Source of the DNA: Dictyobacter arantiisoli
GTDB lineage: Bacteria; Chloroflexota; Ktedonobacteria; Ktedonobacterales; Ktedonobacteraceae
Reading direction: 5' to 3'
DNA length: 56,809 nt
Assembly: GCF_008326305.1 (NCBI RefSeq)
Contig: NZ_BIXY01000042.1
Span: 1-56,809 of the forward strand
Shown here: positions 34,516 to 43,261 of the stretch, piece after piece
How positions within the stretch are numbered: position 1 is the first letter of the stretch
Layout: each line of letters starts with the position of its first letter
Notes under the pieces: generated by a model
What the model saw: the letters and a program-made list of their open reading frames with translations, nothing else
The model's database searches: none
Told to the model about the DNA's origin: nothing
Made by a program: the position numbers and the translations under genes

Positions 34516-35991
34516 ATGTTATTGACGATTTCCACAACACATCAGCCCGCCACCGATCTGGGATATTTGCTGCATAAAAATCCCACGCATTTACAAACAT
34601 TCTCCTTGAATTTTGGGCGCGCCCATGTCTTTTATCCCGAGGCGACGGTAGAGCGTTGTACGGCAGCTCTCCTGCTTGATGTGGATACGATTCAGATGGT
34701 GCGCGGCAAAGGGAAGGCAATTTCGTTAGATCAATATGTCAACGATCGCCCCTATGTTGCTTCATCGTTTTTGAGCGTTGCCATGGCTGAGGTGTTTAGT
34801 TCGGCTCTCAATGGCCGCTGTGCTCAACGGCCTACGCTTGTGACGACAGCGCTTCCACTGCAGGCGCAACTTGCGGCTATCCCGTGTCGCAAGGGTGAGG
34901 ATTGGTTGCGTCGTTTGTTCGAGCCATTGGGCTATCATGTTGAAGTGGTACAACATGCGCTTGATGAAAAGCATCCCGAGTGGGGTCAGAGTCCCTATTT
35001 CACCGTAACGCTTAGCGCTGAACGCCGTTTGAGCGAGCTATTGACGCATCTCTATGTCTTGATCCCAGTGCTGGATAATTCCAAGCATTACTGGATTGGC
35101 GATGATGAAGTCGATAAGTTATTGCGGCGTGGACAGGGATGGCTGGAGAAACATCCCGAGCGCGTGCAGATTGCTTTTGCTTATTTGCATCATAAACGCA
35201 CGCTGGTCAATGATGCGTTGGAGCGCCTGATTGCTGAAGAGGTTGGTGTCGAGGAGGCTGAGGTTGAGGCTGAGGCTGAAGTGCTACCAACCACTGAAGT
35301 AGAGGAATCTACTGAGACTGTTGAGATCGGTGCCGTTCCAGAGATAGCCATGGAGAAGAAGCTTCCCAATTTGCATGAGCAGCGTTTGCAGGCGGCATTG
35401 GAAGTCTTGAAAGAGCATGGGGCGAAGCGTGTACTGGATCTGGGATGTGGCGAGGGACGCTTGCTCAAAATGTTGCTGCAGGAGAAGAGCTTCGAGCATA
35501 TTCTGGGCCTGGATGTATCGTATAAGGCATTGGAAATTGCTCAGAAACGTCTGCATCTTGATCGTCTCCCACCTCGCCAGCGTGAGCGCATTACTTTGAT
35601 TCATGGCGCGCTCACCTATCGCGATAAGCGCCTTGAGGGCTATGATGGCGCGGCCGTCGTCGAGGTGATTGAACATCTGGATCAATCTCGCCTGTCGGCT
35701 TTTGCGCGTGTGCTATTCGAGTTTGCCCATCCAGAGACGGTAGTCATTACAACGCCCAATGCCGAATATAACGTCAAATATGAGACCCTGCATGCCGGTA
35801 CATTTCGGCATCAAGATCATCGCTTTGAGTGGACGCGAGAGCAGTTTCAGTCCTGGGCACAGCAGATTGCCCGGCAGTTCGGCTATACCGTCAGCTTTGT
35901 CCCGATAGGACCTGAGGATGCCGGGGTAGGCGCGCCCTCTCAAATGGGCATCTTTGCTCGAAGTAGCGCGATCAAGGAGGAAAATGCATGA
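34516..35991 (+). CDS. hen1: Bacterial Hen1: RNA 3'-terminal ribose 2'-O-methyltransferase
   Basis: 491 residues. The N-terminal ~240 residues (MLLTISTTHQPATDLGYLLH) are the ligase-activating/Hen1-N domain. An acidic linker (about 240-275, EVEAEAEV) follows, then the methyltransferase: SAM motif VLDLGCGEGRLLKML and the metal/catalytic set EVIEHL and RHQDHRFEW. In the known bacterial system Hen1 methylates the 2'-OH at the cleaved RNA end before Pnkp seals it, so the repaired site resists a second cut by the same ribotoxin. Its stop overlaps the start of pnkp (ATGA), so the two are translationally coupled. Confidence 0.95.
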   Translation: MLLTISTTHQPATDLGYLLHKNPTHLQTFSLNFGRAHVFYPEATVERCTAALLLDVDTIQMVRGKGKAISLDQYVNDRPYVASSFLSVAMAEVFSSALNGRCAQRPTLVTTALPLQAQLAAIPCRKGEDWLRRLFEPLGYHVEVVQHALDEKHPEWGQSPYFTVTLSAERRLSELLTHLYVLIPVLDNSKHYWIGDDEVDKLLRRGQGWLEKHPERVQIAFAYLHHKRTLVNDALERLIAEEVGVEEAEVEAEAEVLPTTEVEESTETVEIGAVPEIAMEKKLPNLHEQRLQAALEVLKEHGAKRVLDLGCGEGRLLKMLLQEKSFEHILGLDVSYKALEIAQKRLHLDRLPPRQRERITLIHGALTYRDKRLEGYDGAAVVEVIEHLDQSRLSAFARVLFEFAHPETVVITTPNAEYNVKYETLHAGTFRHQDHRFEWTREQFQSWAQQIARQFGYTVSFVPIGPEDAGVGAPSQMGIFARSSAIKEENA

Positions 35992-38552
35992 AGATTACTG
36001 TTCCTGAACTTTCATTGGTTATCTTGATCGGCCCATCTGGCTCGGGGAAATCTACCTTTGCGCGTACCCATTTCAAAGCTACCGAAGTGCTTTCATCCGA
36101 TGTGTGTCGTGGACTGGTCTCTGATGATGAGAATGATCAATCTGCCACGCCTGATGCGTTTGCCGTTTTGAACTTTATTGCGGCGAAACGTCTGGCGGCA
36201 GGGCGCTTAACGGTCATTGATGCGACTAATGTTCAGCCGGAGGATCGCAAAAGGTTGCTAACACTGGCGAAGCAGTATCATTGTCTGGCTACTACGATTG
36301 TGTTTAATCTGCCCGAGAAGCTCTGCCATGAGCGCAACCGTGAGCGTTCAGATCGACAATTTGGGCCGCATGTGGTGCGCAATCAGATCTTGCACTTGCG
36401 CCGTTCATTGCGTCTGCTAAAGTCAGAGGGCTTTCATCATATTTATGTGCTCTCATCACCCGAACAGGTAGCGGAGGTTGAGATTGAGCGCGAGCCATTA
36501 TGGAGCAATCTCAAATCCGAACATGGGCCATTTGACCTGATCGGGGATATCCATGGGTGCTTTGTTGAAGTGCGCGCATTATTGCAGCAACTGGGCTATA
36601 CACTTTCTATTCAAGAACAGGACGAGCCTCGCTATCAACTTACCCATCCTGAGGGGCGCAAAGTAATTTTTCTGGGTGATCTTGTGGATCGAGGCCCGGC
36701 GACACCTGAGGTGTTACGCCTGGTCATGGACACAGTTGCGGCTGGAACGGCTTTGTGCGTTCCGGGTAATCACGATATCAAGTTGCTGCGTAAGCTCAAA
36801 GGGAAAGATGTCACGTTAAAGTATGGTATTGTGGAGAGCCTGGAACAGCTTGCCCAGGAACCGGTTTCCTTTACAAAACGTGTAATAGCTTTTCTGGATA
36901 GCCTTACCAGTCATTACGTGTTGGATAATGGGGCACTGGTTGTGGCACATGCAGGCTTGCTAGAGTCGATGCATGGTCGTGGCTCACGCGCTGTGCGCGA
37001 GTTTTGTCTGTATGGCGAAACAACTGGCGAGACCGATGAATTTGGTTTGCCTGTGCGCTATAATTGGGCCAGCGACTATCGTGGACGAGCCATGGTAGTT
37101 TATGGGCATACGCCGATCCCTCAACCAACCTGGTTGAATAATACCATCAATATTGATACAGGCTGTGTCTTTGGTGGTCATTTAACGGCGCTGCGCTATC
37201 CAGAAAAACAACTGGTGGCGGTTCCGGCACAGCGTGTCTACGCTGATCCAATTCGTCCTCTGGCGGTGAATAGTGAACCGGCCACGCTGACTGCCCAGCA
37301 GCAGCATGATGATATATTGGATGTCGCAGATGTGACTGGCAAGATGTTAGTGAATACACGCCTGCGGCAGCAAATCACCATTCGCGAAGAGAATTCTATT
37401 GCCGCATTAGAGGTGATGAGCCGTTTTGCGACCAATCCAAAATGGTTAATCTATCTTCCACCGACGATGTCGCCCAGTGAAACCAGTCAGGCACCTGGAT
37501 TGCTCGAGTATCCTGAAGAGGCTTTTGCCTATTATCGTGCTGAGGGGATCAAGCAGGTTATTTGCGAAGTCAAGCATATGGGATCGCGAGCGGTGGTGAT
37601 TGTCTGCCGGGATGAGCAAGCGGCCCAGCGACGGTTTGGCGTAATTGGCGAAGGGATCGGTATTTGCTATACACGCACGGGCCGCCGTTTCTTCGATGAT
37701 CTGGAACTTGAAAAGGTGCTCTTGCAGCGTGTTCACGCCGCGCTGGATGCCACGAATTTCTGGGAGCGTTTGCAGACGGATTGGGTGTGTCTGGATTGTG
37801 AATTATTGCCCTGGTCGGTTAAGGCACAATCCCTGGTCTTGAAGCAATATGCCGCAGTTGGCGCAGCATCCCGCGTTTCATTGGATCAGGCTGTGTCAGC
37901 TCTGACGCAGGCGAGCCAGCAGGGAATCGATGTTACGGAAGTATTGCAAACGTATCAGCAACATCAGACATTGGCGCAACGCTATGTTGAAGCTTATCGC
38001 CAGTATTGCTGGCCCGTTGCAAGTGTTGACGATCTTAAACTGGCACCTTTCCATCTGTTAGCCACCGAGGGACAGGTACATATCGACAAGGATCATCACT
38101 GGCATATGGAGACATTGGCCGAAATTTGCCGTGCCGATGAGCGCTTATTATTAGCAACTCCCTATCTGACGGTAGAGGTCGATGATCCTGCAAGTGTGCG
38201 CAATGGAATTGAATGGTGGCAGCATGTTACCAGCCATGGTGGTGAAGGTATGGTTGTCAAGCCACTTGATTTTATCGCGAATGGCAAACACGGTATCTTG
38301 CAACCGGCGGTCAAGTGTCGTGGCGCAGAATATTTGCGCATCATTTATGGGCCTGAATATGATGTTCCTGAAAATTTGACACGTTTACGCTGGCGCAAAC
38401 TGAGTGCCAAGCGCTCGCTCGCCTTACGCGAATTTGCTCTGGGTATTGAAGCACTGGAACGTTTTGTCCAGAGGGAGCCACTGCGGCGTGTCCACGAATG
38501 CGTCTTCGGTGTCCTGGCCCTGGAAAGCGAGCCGGTTGATCCCCGACTGTAA
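35988..38552 (+). CDS. pnkp: Polynucleotide kinase-phosphatase-ligase (bacterial Pnkp)
   Basis: 854 residues with three activities for RNA repair. The 5'-kinase comes first: P-loop GPSGSGKSTF at about residue 12. The metallophosphatase follows (FDLIGDIHGC near 184, FLGDLVDRGP, GNHD near 260 and VYGHTPIP), removing 2',3'-cyclic or 3' phosphates. The C-terminal ligase-type adenylyltransferase has the nucleotidyl lysine in EVKHMGSRA near residue 529 and GEGMVVKP later. Pnkp needs Hen1 to ligate; both are encoded as one overlapping operon. A likely purpose is undoing tRNA cleavage by ribotoxins. No toxin gene is visible close by. Confidence 0.95.
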   Translation: MKITVPELSLVILIGPSGSGKSTFARTHFKATEVLSSDVCRGLVSDDENDQSATPDAFAVLNFIAAKRLAAGRLTVIDATNVQPEDRKRLLTLAKQYHCLATTIVFNLPEKLCHERNRERSDRQFGPHVVRNQILHLRRSLRLLKSEGFHHIYVLSSPEQVAEVEIEREPLWSNLKSEHGPFDLIGDIHGCFVEVRALLQQLGYTLSIQEQDEPRYQLTHPEGRKVIFLGDLVDRGPATPEVLRLVMDTVAAGTALCVPGNHDIKLLRKLKGKDVTLKYGIVESLEQLAQEPVSFTKRVIAFLDSLTSHYVLDNGALVVAHAGLLESMHGRGSRAVREFCLYGETTGETDEFGLPVRYNWASDYRGRAMVVYGHTPIPQPTWLNNTINIDTGCVFGGHLTALRYPEKQLVAVPAQRVYADPIRPLAVNSEPATLTAQQQHDDILDVADVTGKMLVNTRLRQQITIREENSIAALEVMSRFATNPKWLIYLPPTMSPSETSQAPGLLEYPEEAFAYYRAEGIKQVICEVKHMGSRAVVIVCRDEQAAQRRFGVIGEGIGICYTRTGRRFFDDLELEKVLLQRVHAALDATNFWERLQTDWVCLDCELLPWSVKAQSLVLKQYAAVGAASRVSLDQAVSALTQASQQGIDVTEVLQTYQQHQTLAQRYVEAYRQYCWPVASVDDLKLAPFHLLATEGQVHIDKDHHWHMETLAEICRADERLLLATPYLTVEVDDPASVRNGIEWWQHVTSHGGEGMVVKPLDFIANGKHGILQPAVKCRGAEYLRIIYGPEYDVPENLTRLRWRKLSAKRSLALREFALGIEALERFVQREPLRRVHECVFGVLALESEPVDPRL

Positions 38553-38621
38553 CCAACTGTAACAGGATCTTAGCAGCATGATTGCTTTCAGCATAAACGG
38601 AGGCAATCATGCCAGGGTTGC

Positions 38622-38867
38622 TTATTGGGAATGCCATGCTTTGAGAAGCAGTTGCCGGGCTTCGTCTTCTGTTTTTGCGACCATCCCAATTGTGATTGCC
38701 AGGGTTCTCAATACTTCATCCGCCAGAGGGGTCTGGATGTGTTCCTCCAGCACTGGTAAAAGGGCGGGAAAGCGTATTTGCAGAGATGACTGCAACATAT
38801 CTACTAATACTTCCTGTTTAAGGTCCGCGCTCTCTTGTCTCAAGTGTCTCGCTTCTTCTTCCGTCAT
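38622..38867 (-). CDS. Small helical protein, unknown function
   Basis: 81 residues beginning MTEEEARHLRQESADLKQE, an acidic/basic heptad-like helix, followed by ALLPVLEEHIQTPLADEVLR and a short helical tail. It has no known domain. No ribosome-binding site is seen; TACACT 6 bases ahead of the ATG could be a -10 box and give a leaderless transcript. The N-terminus resembles coiled-coil leaders found near accessory proteins. Moderately likely to be real. Confidence 0.5.
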   Translation of the reverse strand: MTEEEARHLRQESADLKQEVLVDMLQSSLQIRFPALLPVLEEHIQTPLADEVLRTLAITIGMVAKTEDEARQLLLKAWHSQ

Positions 38868-38952
38868 ACTTGTAGTGTATCAGCCTTATCCAGCCTTATC
38901 CAGGGAACGGACAAGGTGCATCTTTTTGCAGGCCCTCTGGGGCATGAGCAGA

Positions 38953-39000
38953 AGCAATTAGAGCCTCAGCAATTGGTCAACTACTGAGGCTCTGATTGCT
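38953..39000 (-). terminator. Hairpin between converging genes
   Basis: agcaat-n-agagcctcag pairs with ctgaggctct-n-attgct, 16 of 17 pairs, with a 15-base loop. CTTTTTAG follows on the plus strand. It lies just past the stop of the minus-strand methyltransferase gene. Confidence 0.7.
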
Positions 39001-39021
39001 TTTTAGTAAGGTATATGAAAG

Positions 39022-39756
39022 CTATTTTTGAAACAGATACAATCCGAATCCCAGCGTGTCACGCCCCCAGCGCAGGTAGATGTCGCGCCAGGAGTGAAGC
39101 TGCGCGATAAGATCTGGCAGACCAGGATCATCGGGCTTGCGGTAGGCAAAGCGCTCATACATACGGAGCCACTCGAAACGGTCCCATTCGTCTTCATTAC
39201 ACACACAGGCATACATCGGCATGAGACCCAATGAAACACCCGTCGTCACATTTTCCGCGTGCGTTTGCAACTCGGCGCGCGTCGTCTCTAATGCTGCCAG
39301 ATACTCTAAGGACGGTTCCTGCTTCCAGTAGCCGTCTCCCACAAGCACGTATCCACCCGGACGGACATAGTGCGCCAGACGCTCCAGCGTTGGCCGAAAA
39401 CCGCCATAGACATGGCAGGCACCCAGGCAACTCACCAGGTCAAATGAATCCGGCTCGGACTCGAACGTCTGTGCATCACACGCTCGGAGTTCGAGCCTGC
39501 CGAGAGGAATACGTCTAGCAGTTTGTTCTAGCGCTTCCTGAACATATGACGAATTGAGTTCCAGACCCAGCGCTTTGACCTGGTAGCGCTCGACCAGGCG
39601 GATAGGTAGCTCAGCCCTTCCTGTGCCGATATCGAGAACGACTGCTTGATCAGTGAGACCGAGAAGGTCGATGACCGCCTCTATTTTCTCCACACTGAAG
39701 GGGTTATTGTAGGGCAAGCCTTGATGAGAAATGGTTCCGTATTTCAGTTGATTCAA
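39022..39756 (-). CDS. Class I SAM-dependent methyltransferase
   Basis: About 244 residues. The SAM-binding motif I is VVLDIGTGRAELPIRLVE, motif II ALGLELNSSYVQEA, and later FDLVSCLGACHVYGG and VRPGGYVLVGDGYW. The C-terminal part is rich in aromatic and acidic residues (DEWDRFEWLRMYERFAY). The substrate is unknown; small-molecule methyltransferases look similar. The start is placed at a TTG at 39756 because GAGAGGA lies 8 bases ahead; an ATG at 39840 would add 28 residues with no ribosome site and would overlap a repeated motif that looks regulatory. Confidence 0.82.
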   Translation of the reverse strand: MNQLKYGTISHQGLPYNNPFSVEKIEAVIDLLGLTDQAVVLDIGTGRAELPIRLVERYQVKALGLELNSSYVQEALEQTARRIPLGRLELRACDAQTFESEPDSFDLVSCLGACHVYGGFRPTLERLAHYVRPGGYVLVGDGYWKQEPSLEYLAALETTRAELQTHAENVTTGVSLGLMPMYACVCNEDEWDRFEWLRMYERFAYRKPDDPGLPDLIAQLHSWRDIYLRWGRDTLGFGLYLFQK

Positions 39757-39812
39757 AGGATGGTTCCTCTCACAAGTGATTTTTTTTGAACGATTACTCT
39801 CTCCGGGGCATG

Positions 39813-39841
39813 ATGCATCACCTGGTGTATCATGCATCACC
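39813..39841 (-). promoter_or_regulatory. Direct repeat near the methyltransferase start
   Basis: ATGCATCACC occurs at 39813-39822 and again at 39832-39841, 19 bases apart, about two helical turns. It lies in the leader of the methyltransferase gene. It could be a regulator site; nothing links it to a known family. Confidence 0.35.
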
Positions 39842-40562
39842 AGGAAGATCTACCCTTTGTGGGGAGCAGAAAATGAGAGTGCAGGAGCGCAAAATACCTG
39901 CTCATCGACTGCATTTCTCCAGGCAGTACCAATTGGTGTGTTTCTGTGACCCGGAGAATCAGTGCGTTGTCAATGCGCGGAGAACATCATTCATACAGAA
40001 CCATCCCTCCTTCCATACTATGCAACAATACGGAGAAAGCCACTGACGAGCATGCTCTGTCAGGTAGCTGAGCTAGTATAGCACAACTCGATCCATAGAA
40101 CAACATGCCGCATGCATCCGCAACTCAGGGAACCTGAGTAGTTACTTCTCGAATAAGGTTGCTGTGGGCAATTCCCAGAGCTTGATGATATGAAAATGAA
40201 ATTGGATGATCTCACTTCCCTCATTATTATACATGATGTAGGGGATGTAAGATTGATACTATCCTTTTTCAAGAAGATGACAATCGAATAGATGAGGCAT
40301 TTAAATTTCCTGGCAGCCAGCACATTGTATTCTAGCAGGCGGTGAGCCATAGATTCGTTGTGAGAGGTTTGAACCCTCTTTTTTCTTTGATGAAGAAACT
40401 GTAATCTTTGTTTGGCGGCGCGCTGTAGTGAAGCTGAGAATGCTGGTAGAGATTATTTTTCATAAGTTTTTGATCACTGTTGTATCCTGTTAAGCTTAGC
40501 AAAACGTATTCTATGCAACAAGTGCTTGTACTTATCCATTTTAGACAGAATGAGGATTTAGT
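39842..40562. other. 720-base gap with no clear gene
   Basis: Contains a small hairpin ACTCAGG-GAAC-CTGAGT near 40121-40140 and an AT-rich right half that should hold the PAP2 promoter. No tRNA, repeat-family copy or supported frame. Confidence 0.45.
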
Positions 40563-41384
40563 ATGCGTTCAACTAACCATCCCCAGGGCATACAGCAGCC
40601 AACGGCTCAGACGACGGCCGGTGGTGAAGCGCGGAGCTATGCCAGGAAGTGGTACCGTATCGAATATATCGTGTGGTTGCTGGCATTACTTGTGTTTGTC
40701 GTCGTCTGTTTTATTGTGCACAGTCATCCCAAACCCTATCCAGTTGATTTGTCGGTGACGCAAACCATCCAGCATATGCAATTACCGGCCTTCCTGATGG
40801 CGCTCGTCGTGTTTCCCAGCATTATGAATAATCCTGTTCCATCAGAGATTGCCCTTGGTATCTGGCTGGTCGGTTTGTTGGTGCTGGCATTGATTGCGAA
40901 ATTGCGCCATAAGTCGCCGCTAACCTGGCTGCAGTCGGCTTTTTTCTTGATTGTCACAGTGATGAGTTCGGCGGGCTTGAATGTGTTGGCGGATGATCTG
41001 GTGGCGCGACCGCGTCCCAATCCCCATACCGAGCCAGTACATGTTGCGGGATCGCTGGTGCCTTTCCCCACTTTCCCCTCAGGACATACCGAGCATGATA
41101 TGGCCTATTATGGCTTCCTGCTCTATCTGAGCTTTACCCGTCCGGTGCGTGAGTGGCGCTATCGCTGGTTCCTGTTACCGTTCCAGATCTATGCCGTGTA
41201 TGACATTCTCTTCATTGGCTACTCACGTATTCTGGAAGGCGACCACTGGTTCACCGACGTGCTGGGGGGATATCTTGAAGGCGCGATCTATCTCTTCTTC
41301 TTCATCTTTTTGTATCGTCTCACTACCGTCTGGCTGGCGCAGTGGCGCGCGAAACATAGAATCAGAACAGCCATTGCCAGTTAA
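40563..41384 (+). CDS. PAP2-superfamily membrane phosphatase
   Basis: 273 residues, about six membrane helices after a 27-residue basic cytoplasmic start. The three PAP2 signatures are seen: ARPRPNP, FPSGHTEH, and SRILEGDHWFTDVLGG with the catalytic histidine. Such enzymes remove phosphate from undecaprenyl pyrophosphate or phosphatidic acid at the outer membrane face. The substrate cannot be told. GAGGA lies ahead of the ATG. Single gene, followed closely by an R1 repeat. Confidence 0.9.
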   Translation: MRSTNHPQGIQQPTAQTTAGGEARSYARKWYRIEYIVWLLALLVFVVVCFIVHSHPKPYPVDLSVTQTIQHMQLPAFLMALVVFPSIMNNPVPSEIALGIWLVGLLVLALIAKLRHKSPLTWLQSAFFLIVTVMSSAGLNVLADDLVARPRPNPHTEPVHVAGSLVPFPTFPSGHTEHDMAYYGFLLYLSFTRPVREWRYRWFLLPFQIYAVYDILFIGYSRILEGDHWFTDVLGGYLEGAIYLFFFIFLYRLTTVWLAQWRAKHRIRTAIAS

Positions 41385-41398
41385 TACCCTATCAAAGT

Positions 41399-41580
41399 GC
41401 CAGCCTCCCACTCCCAGCTGGATCTTGCTGCTCCCTGGCTGGCAGGCGCGTGCGCGCCTGCGCCCTTTTTAGTATGTGATGGAGAAAAAGTTCGAAGAAC
41501 CTTTTCTCCATCACATACTAAAAAGATGTTTGAGCACCGCAGGTGCGAAAACTCATGCACAGAGATCGTGGAGAGCATGG
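41399..41580 (-). repeat. R1 long-hairpin repeat, copy 3 (reverse)
   Basis: Core 41466-41524: 28-bp arms with one mismatch, loop GAA. The left side is the inverse of the usual right flank (GGCAGGCGCGTGCGCGCCTGC); the right side is the inverse of the usual left flank (GATGTTTGAGCACC, GTGCGAAAACTCATGCACAG). It begins 15 bases after the PAP2 stop. Confidence 0.92.
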
Positions 41581-41651
41581 AAAACAAACTCAAGCTATGA
41601 GAAGTGCTCATGTTCTGCATTGCTTTCTCTCTTTGCCTGCATATCTGTGTA

Positions 41652-42047
41652 TTAGGGCATAGTGTGCTGAGAGAGCAGAAAGGCGCTGAAGTTAGCGACA
41701 CTTTCGACGTCTCCCTCATTCAACATATTCACGATGCGCTTGACGACGGTGCGGCGTGGTTGTCCTGTGGTTGTAGGCAAGGTAAAGCCAATGACGCTGG
41801 TATATTCTGGCTCACGCTCACGCCGAATTGCTTCAGCCATCAACTCCAATAGTTCCGCCAGATCCAGGCCCAGGGCCTGTGCCAGGCTCTCCAGTACCTT
41901 CGCCGATGGATATTTCTGTCCCCGTTCGATCTCACCGACATAGATCTCTGACAGCCCCGCCTTCTCGCCCAGATCTTTGATCGTGAGATTGCGATATTGT
42001 CGTTCCTGACGTACCACCTGTCCCAGTGTCTCTTGTAAATCAGCCAT
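41652..42047 (-). CDS. XRE-family regulator, ClgR-like
   Basis: 131 residues. The helix-turn-helix is at about 8-65: LGQVVRQERQYRNLTIKDLG, GLSEIYVGEIERGQKYPSAK. Next comes LLELMAEAIRREREPEY, similar in place to the ClgR family, which controls clp protease genes in actinobacteria. The C-terminus carries a helical tail. It is divergent from the clpP operon across a 280-base region with repeated operator-like sites, so it probably controls itself and clpP. The ClgR name is by analogy; not proven. Confidence 0.85.
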   Translation of the reverse strand: MADLQETLGQVVRQERQYRNLTIKDLGEKAGLSEIYVGEIERGQKYPSAKVLESLAQALGLDLAELLELMAEAIRREREPEYTSVIGFTLPTTTGQPRRTVVKRIVNMLNEGDVESVANFSAFLLSQHTMP

Positions 42048-42117
42048 TTAGATTATTCCTCTTTTCGATTACCCGTTTGCATTCTGTTCTGCGAAAACGA
42101 TATTAGATGCAACACAG

Positions 42118-42182
42118 GCTTAAAGCGCTGCGCACCTATGCTTAAAGCATGGCTTTAAAAATGACCTATGCTAACAGCATAG
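42118..42182. promoter_or_regulatory. Three operator-like sites between the XRE gene and the clpP operon
   Basis: GCTTAAAGC at 42118-42126 and 42140-42148 and GCTAACAGC at 42170-42178. The last two have matching surroundings: CCTATGCTTAAAGCATGG and CCTATGCTAACAGCATAG, good dyads. Spacings are 22 and 30 bases. Ideal dimer sites for the divergent XRE protein. Exact promoters were not assigned. Confidence 0.65.
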
Positions 42183-42325
42183 CTAGACCCTATCAGTATA
42201 GGCTATAAGCCTGTTATATTCAAGGGGTAGCAAGGAGCGCGTAGCGATAATCACTACGGATAGCGACTTTTCTTTAGTAGATAAGTATAACGATAGAAAA
42301 AAGACAAAGAAAGAGAGCAGTAGCA

Positions 42326-42607
42326 ATGAATATGATGTCTTTCCATCGTACCATTCAGTCCGCTGGTTCAGATGAGCGCTCATCCTTACCAATTCCCACG
42401 GTGTATGAGCAGTTTCCGTTGCAGACCACCAATTGGGCCTATCATGTGTTGAAGATTAATACCGAGATTGAGGCGCTACCAGAGGCCGAGCAGTTGAACG
42501 GGTTAGGAAAAGAAGGCTGGATTCTGGTCAGCGTGCTGGATGAGCGGACCTCAAAACATGGTTCCTTTGTTCATTATTACTTTGTGCGTCAGGATGTGCA
42601 GGCCTGA
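42326..42607 (+). CDS. DUF4177-like small protein
   Basis: 93 residues. [13 protein letters not shown], then [17 protein letters not shown] and FVHYYFVRQ match the plan of DUF4177-type proteins (W-Y-V ... LN-LG-EGWELV ... FKR). Soluble, role unknown. It is 38 bases ahead of clpP on the same strand, so co-transcribed with it and under the same operators; it may be an adaptor or a bystander. A GAGAGC lies ahead of the first ATG; ATGs at 42332 and 42335 are possible. Confidence 0.7.
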   Translation: MNMMSFHRTIQSAGSDERSSLPIPTVYEQFPLQTTNWAYHVLKINTEIEALPEAEQLNGLGKEGWILVSVLDERTSKHGSFVHYYFVRQDVQA

Positions 42608-42645
42608 CTGTAAATATTGATGAGTCTGAAAAAGGAGAAAAGAAC

Positions 42646-43254
42646 ATGATCTCGAATGTATTAGTTCCCACAGTATTGGAGAGCACCGGTCGCGGTGAGC
42701 GTTCCTATGACATTTATTCTCGCTTGCTGAAAGAGCGCATCATTATGGTCAATGGTCAGGTTGAGGATACCATGGCAAATTTGATCGTGGCGCAGTTGCT
42801 CTTCCTGGCGTCTGAAAGCACGGAGCGCGAAATTAATCTCTATATCAGTTCGCCGGGAGGCGTGATTTCGGCGGGACTCGCCATCTATGATACGATGCGC
42901 TCCCTGCCCTGTCCTATCGCGACGACCTGTGTGGGCCATGCGGCGAGTTTTGGGACCATTTTGTTGCTGGCAGGGGATAAAGGGCGGCGGCGTTCATTGC
43001 CCAATGCGCGTATCCATCTGCATCAACCGTTGATCTCTGGTGGTATTGGTGGGCAGGCGACGGATATTGATATCCATGCCCGTGAGATCCTCTATACGCG
43101 TGATGTCATCAATAGCATCATTCAAACCCATACGGGCCAGTCCATGGAGCGTATTCGCCATGATACCGAGCGCGATTTTTTCCTGAGTGCTCAGGAGGCT
43201 CTGGAGTACGGCATTATTGATGAAGTCTTGCCCCTGGCGGATAAAGCACTTTAA
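42646..43254 (+). CDS. clpP: ATP-dependent Clp protease proteolytic subunit
   Basis: 202 residues, the serine peptidase chamber that works with ClpX/ClpC-type unfoldases. The catalytic serine is seen in [15 protein letters not shown] (most ClpPs have AASMGA), the histidine in NARIHLHQP, and the aspartate in [15 protein letters not shown]. The N-terminal [20 protein letters not shown] and IMVNGQVED are typical. AAAAAGGAG lies ahead of the ATG. Placed after the DUF4177-like gene and opposite an XRE regulator, it is likely a stress-induced copy; other clpP genes are probably elsewhere in the genome. Confidence 0.93.
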   Translation: MISNVLVPTVLESTGRGERSYDIYSRLLKERIIMVNGQVEDTMANLIVAQLLFLASESTEREINLYISSPGGVISAGLAIYDTMRSLPCPIATTCVGHAASFGTILLLAGDKGRRRSLPNARIHLHQPLISGGIGGQATDIDIHAREILYTRDVINSIIQTHTGQSMERIRHDTERDFFLSAQEALEYGIIDEVLPLADKAL

Positions 43255-43261
43255 GCATGGT

